From Symbiodinium natans (lineage: Eukaryota > Sar > Dinophyceae > Suessiales > Symbiodiniaceae): a stretch of 64,000 bases of DNA. Below are positions 53,921-62,654 of this stretch, one piece after another (the stretch's first letter is position 1; every line of letters starts with the position of its first letter). The translations under genes were made by a program, and so were the position numbers. The DNA lies in assembly GCA_905221605.1 (NCBI GenBank), contig CAJNDS010002119.1, positions 434,001-498,000 on the forward strand, given 5' to 3'. A model generated the notes under the pieces. It did not search any database. It was not told the origin of the DNA and was given only the letters and a program-made list of their open reading frames with translations.

Positions 53921-54034
53921 CTCAGGCAGCTTCGCCAGCGGCTGCCCTTGCTCCGGAAGGACGTCGAGGAGCTGCGGCAAAGCGCTGCCGCTGGGCGTGA
54001 GAAAGGGCCCATGGCAGCCAGTGGTTTCGCAAGG
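53921..54034 (+). CDS. gene B exon: coiled-coil-like LRQLRQRLPLLRKDVEELRQ
   Basis: Acceptor ATACATGAG (or GGCAG at 53929). Leu/Arg/Glu heptad-like pattern, then SAAAGREKGPMAASGFAR. Ends at GTTTAA in phase 0; a stronger GTGAGA donor inside (53997) would shorten it. Confidence 0.58.
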
Positions 54035-54101
54035 GTTTAAGGGGACAGGAAGGGAAAGGGCTTCTTTAGTGCTTGACAGCTCAGTAATAATGCACTTTCA
54101 G

Positions 54102-54125
54102 GTCTGGCAGGGGATGTGGCGAGTA
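54102..54125 (+). CDS. possible micro-exon VWQGMWRV
   Basis: Good acceptor ATGCACTTTCAG and GTAGGG donor, phase 0 on both sides. Too short to trust alone. Confidence 0.28.
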
Positions 54126-54340
54126 GTAGGGCAGGAACCTGCCAGACAGCCCCGAGCTAAAGACCCTACAGCCCAAACCCTCAAGACTGAAACCCTCGAG
54201 TCCCTGCACCCCCAAAACTTGGAGCCCTTTCGCCAAGGAAGGCTTAAGGCGCGATCTGGAAGAGGTGCAGGTGCCTTTGTGTGGTCTGTTTGGGGGGGCG
54301 TTGTGTTCGCTGCATGGGTTTCGGGTGCGCTCTGCCGCAG

Positions 54341-54472
54341 GATTTCATGGCTCCATGCCTGGGAGATGTCTGGGATTTCGCTCTGCCTGTCAGAAATTCC
54401 GCGGAGAAGTCGCAGATACGAAATGAAGATGTGCTCCACTTCCTAGCCGAGAGCTCCGGCACAGCTCAAGCT
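54341..54472 (+). CDS. gene B exon: DFMAPCLGDVWDFALPVRNS
   Basis: Acceptor TCTGCCGCAG; 44 codons in phase 0; continues AEKSQIRNEDVLHFLAESSG to donor GTGGCC. The other two frames close earlier. Confidence 0.58.
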
Positions 54473-54573
54473 GTGGCCTGGACTTTTGAAGCAGACTTAG
54501 ACATGGCTGGCACGGGGTTTTGGGCGCCTAAGCTACAAAACAAAAGGAGGGTTCGGTGGGTTGGGTTTAGAAG

Positions 54574-54636
54574 ACCGCGCCAGTGGAGTTCCTTCAGTTG
54601 TTTCGTTGCACCCTGCCGTTTAATTACATTCGTAGC
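54574..54636 (+). CDS. gene B exon: TAPVEFLQLFRCTLPFNYIR
   Basis: Acceptor GGTTTAGAAG; 21 codons; donor GTAACC (or GTAGCG 5 nt earlier). Confidence 0.52.
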
Positions 54637-54718
54637 GTAACCTCACTATAATTAGACTCTGAGGCACTGTAATCAAGGCCGCAATCCACAGAAAGGAACT
54701 CTTTGCAGATGTGCGCAG

Positions 54719-54826
54719 GAGCAGATAGCACGGCAAAAGGCCATGGCCGCGGACAAAGAGGTCGACGAGGTTCCGCGCAATTTTGCAAGCTTTCCTGGCC
54801 TCAACGCCTGCCTGCTCAAAAGCATT
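54719..54826 (+). CDS. gene B exon: EQIARQKAMAADKEVDEVPR
   Basis: Acceptor TGTGCGCAG; exactly 36 codons in phase 0; continues NFASFPGLNACLLKSI to donor GTAGTG. There is no start codon, so a simple ORF scan misses it. High confidence as coding. Confidence 0.66.
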
Positions 54827-54829
54827 GTA

Positions 54830-55350
54830 GTGTTTGGGTGGAGGTTTCAGTGGGTGACAGGGCTTTAAGAATGGGATTCTTGTTGCTTCGGAGAAGAGCT
54901 AGCAACCAGTAACAGCATGTCTCGATTCGATTGGGAGTGCATGGCACTGTGAAGCAGAACATATTCGTCTGAAACCCTACACCTGCCCTCAAGCCAAAGC
55001 TTTCAATGGACCCAGTAGAAGTGCCAACCTTATTTGGATGAGATCTTTTGTGTCGTTGGTGCGCCTGTATAGGGTGGCGAAGCCCCGTGTTGCCACACAA
55101 GTCCCCCAAGCAGGCCCTGCGCCCTTTTGAGAAACTTTGCTCCCAGCGGTTTGGAGTTGGGGTAGGGAGGACATGCTTAGGCGTCTTCGAGGCAAGAGGG
55201 GCCCCCGCATGTCCAGATGTCCAGGAGCTGCTCTGACTGGCCATGTTCCTACACTGAGAGCTCCAACATCTGTTTGGCGCTTTCCACCCGGAATGATACA
55301 CACACACCCAGGCAACCCCAAGCACCCCGACCCGTTCTTAGCACCGATGG
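54830..55350. other. intron-like, no confident exon
   Basis: Minus-strand frames here (to 169 codons) are not coding-like. Confidence 0.4.
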
Positions 55351-55357
55351 GCCAAAG

Positions 55358-55392
55358 GGCCTTTCTCTCCGCGGTCATGCGTTTCAGGCGGC
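55358..55392 (+). CDS. gene B exon: GLSLRGHAFQA
   Basis: Acceptor GCCAAAG; phase 0; strong GTGAGA donor in phase 2. An alternative frame reads AFLSAVMRFRRR. Confidence 0.42.
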
Positions 55393-55602
55393 GTGAGAAA
55401 GACCTCCGGTTTAGGGTTGACAATGCGGGGGCACTATCGGGGCCAGCCTTCAAGAGTTATGACCGCAACCTACACAAGCGGCCTATACAGGGGCATCCCA
55501 GGCGGCCACAGCGCTGTGCAGTTCCTGTTTCTGAGACTTTGCATCTTGCACTCTTGGACACGTAGGGTCGACCACAGGGCCTTAGGGTCGTAGGGAATAT
55601 AG

Positions 55603-55637
55603 GATGCGCTTCTTCAGCAACATGGTGATGGGCTCAG
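55603..55637 (+). CDS. gene B exon: MRFFSNMVMGS
   Basis: Acceptor GAATATAG; one-nt start fits; donor GTACTT in phase 1 (or GTGATG earlier in phase 0, which would suit the next exon better). Confidence 0.5.
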
Positions 55638-55739
55638 GTACTTACGACTCTTTGAGATCCCACATGGCTTCCAGGATCGTTCCACCATGTTTCCACCGTT
55701 TTCCACCATATTTCGCCATGTTCCACCTCTGTGTTTCAG

Positions 55740-55914
55740 CGTCTTGTGCTGAGCATGTTAAGACTGTTGTGGGTTCAGCAGCGGCATGCGCTTGATGGTA
55801 GCGTGAAAAAGATGAATGGCCCTGAAGCCCAGAAGCTCCTGATAGCAAGCTTCGTGAAGTCTATGTTACATAAGCTGATCAAACGCTTTCAGCAGCAGTA
55901 TCTACTCTTTCGAA
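55740..55914 (+). CDS. gene B exon: 58 codons, basic helices
   Basis: Acceptor CTCTGTGTTTCAG. RLVLSMLRLLWVQQRHALDG, SVKKMNGPEAQKLLIASFVK, SMLHKLIKRFQQQYLLFR; donor GTACTT, the same hexamer as the previous exon, or GTATCT earlier. Long amphipathic helices rich in Lys/Arg/Gln. Confidence 0.6.
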
Positions 55915-56087
55915 GTACTTGGCGGTACGATGACTGTCGTAGCCGCACTGTACCTCGGCAAGGTTGCCATGGAAAATCCGAATGAACGCCCGAATGTTTG
56001 GAGCCCCACTGGTAGGCCTCCAAATCGTCACCAAGCCCCAACCCCCCCAATTTTTTCTCAAACTCTCAAACTCTCAGCCCCCCAAAG

Positions 56088-56163
56088 CCTTTGTCTTGGG
56101 GAATGTCCATGCTTTCCGTCGACCACTTCACGGAGCGCATCTTCCAGTTCCTCGAGGCCATCG
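56088..56163 (+). CDS. gene B exon: LSVDHFTERIFQFLEAIG
   Basis: Acceptor CCCAAAG; PLSWGMSM then LSVDHFTERIFQFLEAIG; donor GTACTG in phase 1. Confidence 0.56.
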
Positions 56164-56302
56164 GTACTGTAAAGGTTGAAGTAGGATTTACGGCTCAGGC
56201 TCCTTGTGGTCGAGCGTGGTTCAGACTCTATAGGGTGAAGGGTTCAGGGTGTATAGAAGCCGCACCCCCGAACCCCGGACACATTTCTTGCAAACGATGA
56301 AG

Positions 56303-56412
56303 GGCACTGTCCACTGGATGTGATGGAAGCTGTCTTTTTCGTCCTTAATACATACACTGATAGAGAGGGAAGATGGTTCACTGCCCCTTTGCTGTGGATG
56401 TTCGTGGATGTT
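56303..56412 (+). CDS. gene B exon: HCPLDVMEAVFFVLNTYTDR
   Basis: Acceptor CGATGAAG; two-nt start restores Gly. Continues EGRWFTAPLLWMF. Donor unresolved (GTTCAC or GTGGAT). Confidence 0.5.
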
Positions 56413-56462
56413 CATGCAGCACAAACAAACTTCCCGCATACCCTCAGCCCACTAACCCTCAG

Positions 56463-56555
56463 TCAAAACAACAGCATGTGGCGGCCTTTGCCAACTCTGC
56501 ACTGAAAACACAGGCCCAAACCTCTACGAGTTCTGAGGGTTCTAATACAGTCTGA
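56463..56555 (+). CDS. terminal exon candidate of gene B
   Basis: Acceptor CTAACCCTCAG; SKQQHVAAFANSALKTQAQT then STSSEGSNTV and TGA. Phase 0. An alternative frame reads CGGLCQLCTENTGPNLYEF and a stop. Confidence 0.4.
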   Translation, partial: SKQQHVAAFANSALKTQAQTSTSSEGSNTV

Positions 56556-56559
56556 CCTC

Positions 56560-57280
56560 AACCCTGGCATCTGCGCGGCGCAATAGGCAGTACACCAGCG
56601 TGGGAAGAAGGGATGTTCACCCTTTTTCGCCAAAGCTCACCTCATGCGCAAAAGTGCGTGCCTCACGTAGCGGTATTCGTTCATATTTAAATCCTAGGTA
56701 GGATAAGGGGGACCCTTAAAAGGGAACCCCTTCTTAACCCTTTTCTGGCTCTCTTAGACAGGGACCTTATTCAGAGGGTCTATATCCCCAAGGGGCCCCC
56801 TAATCCTATCCCCTAATTTATGGGTCATTAGATGAAAGGAGATGTGTCATGACTTGCAATACAAGTCATGAACAGTAACACACACTTCTTGCATCCGGTA
56901 AAAGCCCTTCATCGGATCCACCCAAGCGCCCTCGTGGAGCCAGGCACCCCAGGACTTGGCTTTTCGGGTTAGCGCGCAGGGCGCCGCGCAGGCCAAGGGG
57001 GGCTTGGGGGGGGGCAGCCACTCTTTAGATTCTTTAGAGGCCTTTCTGTTTTAAGGGCTACTTATATATATATATATAGGATGCTGATAGGCTTTGATGC
57101 ATGTTGAGTTGGGGTTTAGGGTGCACGTTTGGGGGGCCCCCCCGGGCTCGTAGGTGCACGAAAGGCTAGAAGTCAGGTTTCAACGTGCATTCCGATCTGA
57201 ACTTGAGAACTCTCCACTCACTGAGCCCTTATAGTTTCACAAGATACAAGATTGCTGGCCCAAGATACAAGATTGTGGGG
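56560..57280. other. probable intergenic or intron sequence
   Basis: Contains TA microsatellite 57062-57079 and short G tracts; no exon seen. Confidence 0.4.
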
Positions 57281-57291
57281 GCCTTGTGTAG

Positions 57292-57412
57292 AATGACGGG
57301 CCGACGTGTCTTCATGGATCATTTTAGGGCCAAGCGGGCAGATGTGTTGCTTGGCTCTTTACCGGCAGCGTTCTGTGTCATGCAGTTAATGATTTTGGGG
57401 TTGAGGGTTCAG
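57292..57412 (+). CDS. exon: VFMDHFRAKRADVLLGSLPA (gene C)
   Basis: Acceptor CTTGTGTAG; one-nt start, MTGRR first; ends AFCVMQLMILGLRVQ at a strong GTGAGA donor in phase 0. The hydrophobic end may be a membrane helix. The Met at 57293 could be an initiator. Confidence 0.52.
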
Positions 57413-57479
57413 GTGAGAAAGTTTGATGAATCGCCGATTCGCTTGGTGCGGGGCACTCAAACTATTGGGAGATGATGAG

Positions 57480-57554
57480 CTCCTTTACAAGGACGTGCGC
57501 CGTCTCCTCATTGCTCTCCAGCCTCCCCAAGCCACCAAACACTCACTGATCAGT
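57480..57554 (+). CDS. exon: LLYKDVRRLLIALQPPQATK (gene C)
   Basis: Acceptor GATGATGAG; 25 codons to a consensus GTGAGT donor. The D-V-x-x-L-L-x-x-L-Q-P-P phrase recalls the post-pore segment of voltage-gated calcium channels (DVVTLLRRIQPPLG), but the similarity is short and unproven. If joined to the exon above, the intron is only 67 bp. Confidence 0.52.
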
Positions 57555-57627
57555 GTGAGTGTGGGTCCACTTCTCCCCCCCCCTGCCTGTGCCCTTGCTG
57601 CCCCACTTTTTGTGCGGTGCTACACAG

Positions 57628-57736
57628 CCCGCGAGCTTCATAAAGTCGTCCCCAGCTACGCCAGCGGAGGCAACACGCCGCGGATCCCTCCTCGCGCTGT
57701 CCCACCTTCGTGTGTCAGAGGCCCACATTGCGATGT
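57628..57736 (+). CDS. exon: TRRGSLLALSHLRVSEAHIA (gene C)
   Basis: Acceptor GGTGCTACACAG; phase 0 fits the GTGAGT exon. PASFIKSSPATPAEA precedes; ends at TAG (or splices at GTAGCC). Looks like a C-terminal regulatory tail with R-R-x-S. Confidence 0.48.
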
Positions 57737-57982
57737 AGCCAACTTGGCAACACCATGGCCAAGGCCCCCAAAAACTTACAACTCCCAAAAGCCCTGGAAG
57801 CCTTTTTGCCTGTTGCTCAGGTGCAGCCTGGTGGCTTAAGCTTAGTGGGCACTGTTTGACTTCCACAGAGTCACAGAGCCTTTAACAGAACCCTCGCCGC
57901 AGACGCCCTGAGCCCTCAGCCCTTAGCCTGAGTCCCAAATCCTCCCGCGACAGCTTTGATCCAAAAACCTCAGCGCCTCGAG

Positions 57983-58021
57983 GTCCAAGTTCTTCGCTGG
58001 GCGCTGCTCGGCGTGGTCTGG
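57983..58021 (+). CDS. exon candidate: VQVLRWALLGVVW
   Basis: Acceptor GCCTCGAG; 13 codons; donor GTAGCT. Hydrophobic; a second frame is open. Confidence 0.36.
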
Positions 58022-58406
58022 GTAGCTGGGTGCTTGCGGCCCTGCAAGCGGCCCAAACTCCCTTCTGCTTAAGCAGAAAGTCGCCCTACACGTGGTTTGG
58101 AAAGACTCCCGAGTACCCGCGAAGCTCCGGAGCTCTTCTTCATGAGGGTTTGCCCTACAATGCCCGACAAGGGCCCGAAAAACTCAACCCCGCAAAAAGT
58201 AGCTCTGCCCAAGAGCGGCTCTTAAATCTGGGAGCGGTCTTGGAATTTTGGGAGCATCTAAGGCTGGACTATGCTTGCGTGGGCCTCGGCACGTCACTAC
58301 GCTTCTTGGGTCCTAGCTCCTGGACTGTCTTGGGGCTTCAGGGTTTCAGGGTTTTGGGGCTTAGGGCTGTTTTGGGGTTTGGTTTCCGACTGTGGGGTTC
58401 GATGAG

Positions 58407-58461
58407 GGCCGAAAGCATTGCATGGAATGGTTCACTGCTCTTCGCTCCCTACCCGCGCAAA
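58407..58461 (+). CDS. exon candidate: AESIAWNGSLLFAPYPRK
   Basis: Acceptor CGATGAG, donor GTCTGC. The phase 0 alternative reads GRKHCMEWFTALRSLPAQ. Undecided between them. Confidence 0.36.
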
Positions 58462-58499
58462 GTCTGCCACAGCCTTAGCAGAGCCTGAAGAAATTCCAC

Positions 58500-59770
58500 T
58501 CAGCACCAAACCCGGGTTCCTCAAGCCCGAACGGACGCGACCCATCCCGAACGCGCAACACGCAAACCCCTGCATTCCTGCATCAACCCACTAAAAGCCT
58601 TCAAGCACCCTAAGTCCCAGTGTGTTCCAGAGCTTTCTCAGGTTGTAGGCGCGCCTCAGATTTGCAAGCCTCCCAAGTCCCAAACCCTCCCAAACCGCAC
58701 AGAGGCCCTCCCTCCTAGGCCCCAGCGATCTGCAGACGCTTCGGTGTGAGCCCGGGCTGGTCAAGGCCACGTGTTTTTTTTTATTGGGGGCGGGGGGGAG
58801 GGGGGGCTCTTGGGGCTGATCGAAAATCGGTTTTGGTCCGGGCCCTACTCCCAATGCAAGCCGGCTTCAGGCTTCAGGGCTTATGGGCTTGCTTGGGCTA
58901 GGATCATAGAGTGTTTAGGGTGGCTAGGGAGGGAGGGACGGAGCCCTAGGGCCTGTAAGCCCGCATCCCGGATCCCGTGCGCCTACTGAACTGCCCCTCT
59001 TCTCCGTGCAACCGCTCCCAAACGCTCTGAGGAGGCCTCGTCAGCCTGGTCTCCGCGTTCCAGCACGGAAGGCAACACGGGGGACTGAGTAGCGACTCTG
59101 CAGAGGCAGAATTAGAGGGTGTTATCGGGTCCCTAGGTCAGTTTTCAGTTTCAGGGTGAGCTGGTAGTCCATATTTGGCAATTTGGCAAAGTGGTCGGCA
59201 GTGGAGCTTGCGTGGTGTGTTCGGCTCAGGCTATCCACGTTTTTTTTTGGCATTGCTGAGAGCGAGGCTCCATCTAGAAGTACAGAGCGCCTCCAGCTCA
59301 GCTCCGTGGTCGCCTTTCTCTATTCCCGAATTTGGGGAATGGGATCCCAGCGGGGCGATACGTCTGCAAACATCACTTTCCACACGCCCCGGTATGGGCT
59401 GCTACCGCCCCAGCACCTCTTCTCAGCCAAGAATTCAAGTTTATCATGGTTCGGGGGGGATGTGCGCATCAGCTGGGGGGAGGGTGCAGAGCCGTCGCGG
59501 AACAAACAGGGCCGTTGCCCTCGGCGCATTTCCTCGCAACATTCAACATAGGCATTTTACAAGCACGTTACGCAGGCAAAGCCAGCAATATTGACTTGAG
59601 AAGAGATCTGTAAGGAGGCACTTTTTCTGGCATTGCTTCGAGCTGAGGGTTTAGGGGGGTCGCGAACGGAAGGCATGAGTACATCACTCACAGGGGGTGG
59701 GTGCCGTCCGGTGAAAGGTTCGCCCAGAATCGCTTTCTCTTGTTGGGCCACCTGTCCTGCTTGGCATCTT
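58500..59770. other. no confident exon
   Basis: G-rich stretch 58785-58806. Three plus-strand frames overlap at 59175-59613 without a clear winner. Confidence 0.38.
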
Positions 59771-59782
59771 GCATGTAGCCAG

Positions 59783-59821
59783 GCAGCGCTGCGGAGGCAG
59801 AGGAGGAGGACGACGACGAAG
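59783..59821 (+). CDS. exon candidate: acidic SAAEAEEEDDDE
   Basis: Acceptor GTAGCCAG; two-nt start; donor GTGTTC in phase 1. A strongly acidic linker; the Arg-rich alternative frame is less likely. Confidence 0.42.
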
Positions 59822-60176
59822 GTGTTCGTCTCTTCCTTCTATCCTGGTTCTCGCAGGACGCAAAATCCTGCACTCCCTACCCCCCCGAAGCTCAAACTCC
59901 TAAGCCCGAAAAAGCCCTCCGTTGTATACACTCCAAACGTTGCGATACAATTTATCTTCGCCTTTCAACCACGAGTCCGTCCACAACCCGAAGCCCTGAA
60001 TTTGCATAGTAATGTAGTGCACCCTGAACCTTGAACGGAGCGTTGTTTGCGCATGTTTGCAGCACACCGATGCCTTTGACCTGGTTGTCGTTGTACCCCG
60101 AAGCAGAAAGCAGGAAGCTACCACACAGTATGTTGTCACCACAACTCCAACCCGTTGTCCTGAAGTGTCTTGACAG

Positions 60177-60205
60177 GTCTGCGACCAACACGCAGTCAGA
60201 TACAG
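60177..60205 (+). CDS. micro-exon candidate
   Basis: Good acceptor CTTGACAG and good donor GTAATA, 29 nt; LRPTRSQIQ fits the phase of the acidic exon. All frames are open. Confidence 0.28.
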
Positions 60206-60209
60206 GTAA

Positions 60210-61715
60210 TATACGTTGGCGTGTATCGGATAAGCACAAACCTTGGTGCATGTACAAGGGGCTCAGGCACCGCGGGCTCTAGAAAGTACATGGGTTAACA
60301 CTAGAACCTGGGTCGGACCTTGCGACATTTCATATTTCCCGTCGCTTTAAGGGGACAATGTTCCGGAATGTCTTTCACTCGGCCTAAACTCTCGGATCCT
60401 CTGACGAGGCTCTGCCGATGTCTGTCGTAGTATAGACAGCTATTCATCGATGCATTTATCAGTGGCGATCCTGCTGGATTGCTGGATGCTTTACCAGTTC
60501 TCGGCGTCAACTCACTAGGTGTCAGGCACACTTCAGGCACTGCTTGCATCCGCCCCGAACAACTTTTGAAACGACCCGACTGCCAATCCGACGTCAAGAA
60601 GTGGTGCCAGCAGGTTCACAAGCCACTTGGCGTGGTGCGCTCAACTACGCTGCACAAGTTCAAGCCGCAAGGCCTCAGATCCCTGAAAGTCCACCGGCTT
60701 CTCCAAGTCGCAGCTTCAGCTAGTGCTTTCAAAGCTGGCTCTGGCTCGCTTTGCCGGATTCCGAAGTTGCGGCCGGTTTCCAAAACAAGGCGTCTCAACT
60801 CTGCATGAGAGTGAGGTGTGCTTGCCTGAGAGAAAGCTAAAGTCCATCTGCAGCACGGGCTGTCTCAACGAAAGTTTCTTGCCGTGAGCTTGCTTGCTCT
60901 GAACTCTAAGCTTACGATCAGATCTCGCACCGCGGCTTGAAAGGCAAGCGATGCTTCAGCCGCTGCATCAAAGTTGGCTCGCCAGCCAGTTTCAAGCCTT
61001 AGGTCTCTGAGCCAAAGTATTCGGCGGCTGCTGGTCTGCTTCAAAAGCTTCAAGTGGCAACTTCTCAAGGCAAGTAGCGCCAACAAAGTCTTGCGTCGCT
61101 TCCATGCTAGCCGTACTTGCGCCGCCAGTCAAAGTGCCACGTTGGCGCTGCTTCGGGACGCATGATCAAAGTTACGCGCGCGCGCTTACGTTGCCCAACG
61201 CTTTTTCAAAGCATGGGTCTTCTGGAGCATGCAAAGTGTTCCGAGACACGTAGTAGTGCACATGAACCCAAAACAACTGAAAGTCCAACCAGTGGTTGTG
61301 TGTGAAAGCTTCTCCAATTGCCGGGAACTCCCACCAGTCGAGTCCGAGGTTAGCGATGCTTCTCTTGAGTTTAGTCATGTTCAACGCGACCTGCGCTACA
61401 CGAAGAGATACGGGTTCAGGAAATGGGCGGGGGCGGCCTTGTTCGCGGACACCGACAACGGCGTCATCGAGAAAGGTTTTGAATCGATTCAACCTCCAGC
61501 AGCGGCCGGCGTGTTGGCCAAGCCGTTCACCTTGGACTCTGGAGTTGACTGGACCTTCCAAGAAGTCTGGAGTTCCCTCCTGAGGTGACCTTCGAAGTTT
61601 GAAGGCAATAGCTATCCCCCAAAGAGTCGAGGCCCCCAGTGCCAGTCCTTTGCTAAGACGTAAGTTGCGCCTCCAGGGAAACTGTGTAGGGCCCTTGGGC
61701 AACCCTCGACTTCAG
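60210..61715. other. no assignable gene; overlapping frames on both strands
   Basis: Plus-strand frames 60479-60808 and 61229-61588 and minus-strand 61172-61702 (176 codons) are open. The overlapping pair at 61.2-61.7 kb is about equally coding-like on both strands and matches nothing I know. Confidence 0.3.
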
Positions 61716-61719
61716 CAGC

Positions 61720-61828
61720 TAAACCCTAAACCCTAAACCCTAAACCCTAAACCCTAAACCCTAAACCCTAAACCCTAAACCCTAAACCCTAAACCCTAAA
61801 CCCTAAACCCTAAACCCTAAACCCTAAA
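61720..61828 (+). repeat. (CCCTAAA)n, the purest telomere-type array in the window
   Basis: About 15.5 perfect CCCTAAA heptamers without a substitution. Confidence 0.97.
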
Positions 61829-62072
61829 TCAGGAGCCCAAAGCATCGGACTGGCTCCGTTGGCTCCTGGCTGCGCGGCCGAGCGGCCGACAGCTGCAGCA
61901 CGCTGCAGGCGAGTCGGGGGTGAGGTCCATAAGTGGGGAGTGTTGGGGGGTTTCATAGGGTGTTATAAGGGCTTTGTTTTGCTTGATAGGTCTCAGGATT
62001 TGTAGGGTTGCAGGGTTTAACCCGGAGATGTGGAGTTTACAAGGTTTGGGCACTGACTAGGTGCTGCGCGGC

Positions 62073-62085
62073 CTTTTTTTTTTTT

Positions 62086-62130
<45 letters not shown>
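62073..62130. repeat. poly-T plus (GT)n
   Basis: About 17 T followed by about 40 bp of GT dinucleotides, just upstream of the next ORF. Confidence 0.95.
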
Positions 62131-62131
<1 letters not shown>

Positions 62132-62144
62132 GCAAACAGGTCGG

Positions 62145-62654
62145 ATGGCGATTCAATTACTTATAATTACTTGCAAGCATTTGGATGTTGCTTCCTACGC
62201 ATGGAACAGGCATGGACACGTCATAAAGAAAGTTGATGCTTCGACGTCGACTTTCACACATGTATTTCGAAAACACACTGGCATGGCAAACGATACGAAC
62301 CACCCTTGCTTGGCCTGCTGTTTCAACAGCTTTATGCACCTCGTGCTGCACAGAAGCACTAAAGGGAAGACAATTCTGACCTACAGATTCGGCTTGCGTT
62401 CAGTTCCAGGAGATATTTTGTTGCCTGGCATGTTTTCGCCTCAGCCTAGAAAAAAGCCGCGTACCACCGGCCCACACTTGACGGAAGCGGAAGCCGTTGC
62501 TCCTGTCGCCCCGGTGCCAGGTTCCGTACCACACTATCCCTCAGGTGCAGTGGGGCACGTGGCACTTGCCAGCCTTTCCGTTTTGAGTTGGAGCTTCCGG
62601 CTACATTGGAGTTGGGGGGAGGAGTTGGTGGAGGGTTCAGCATGGCGTTTTTGA
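62145..62654 (+). CDS. hypothetical protein, 170 codons
   Basis: ATG 62145 follows AACAG/GTCGG, so an acceptor at 62139 is also possible. MAIQLLIITCKHLDVASYAW at the start, Cys/His-containing middle (NHPCLACCFNSF), then PQPRKKPRTTG and an Ala/Pro/Val-rich region. Codon texture in the first 100 codons is natural and less GC-rich than in genes A and B, resembling the 4.7-kb gene. No family recognised. The last 40 codons may be read-through of an exon end. Confidence 0.4.
   Translation: MAIQLLIITCKHLDVASYAWNRHGHVIKKVDASTSTFTHVFRKHTGMANDTNHPCLACCFNSFMHLVLHRSTKGKTILTYRFGLRSVPGDILLPGMFSPQPRKKPRTTGPHLTEAEAVAPVAPVPGSVPHYPSGAVGHVALASLSVLSWSFRLHWSWGEELVEGSAWRF

Larger units (their letters stand above)
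44200..56555 (+). other. multi-exon gene of unknown function (gene B)
   Basis: Overall model for the exons below. Phase-consistent runs: 44200>44295; 44465>45963>46906>47212>47814>48039>48437; 48721>49160>53921>54341>54574>54719>55358>55603; 56088>56303. Products are mostly soluble, charged helices with some Trp/Phe-rich segments; one exon (53.9 kb) is coiled-coil-like. No catalytic motif recognised. The 49.2-53.9 kb intron carries the palindromic 28-bp array. Start and end of the gene are not established; a stop at 56553-56555 is the best 3' candidate. Confidence 0.48.

Noticed and set aside
61172..61702. 176-codon minus-strand and 119-codon plus-strand overlapping ORFs
   Set aside because: Equally plausible on both strands, and the minus-strand frame lacks an ATG at its start. 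No homology recognised.
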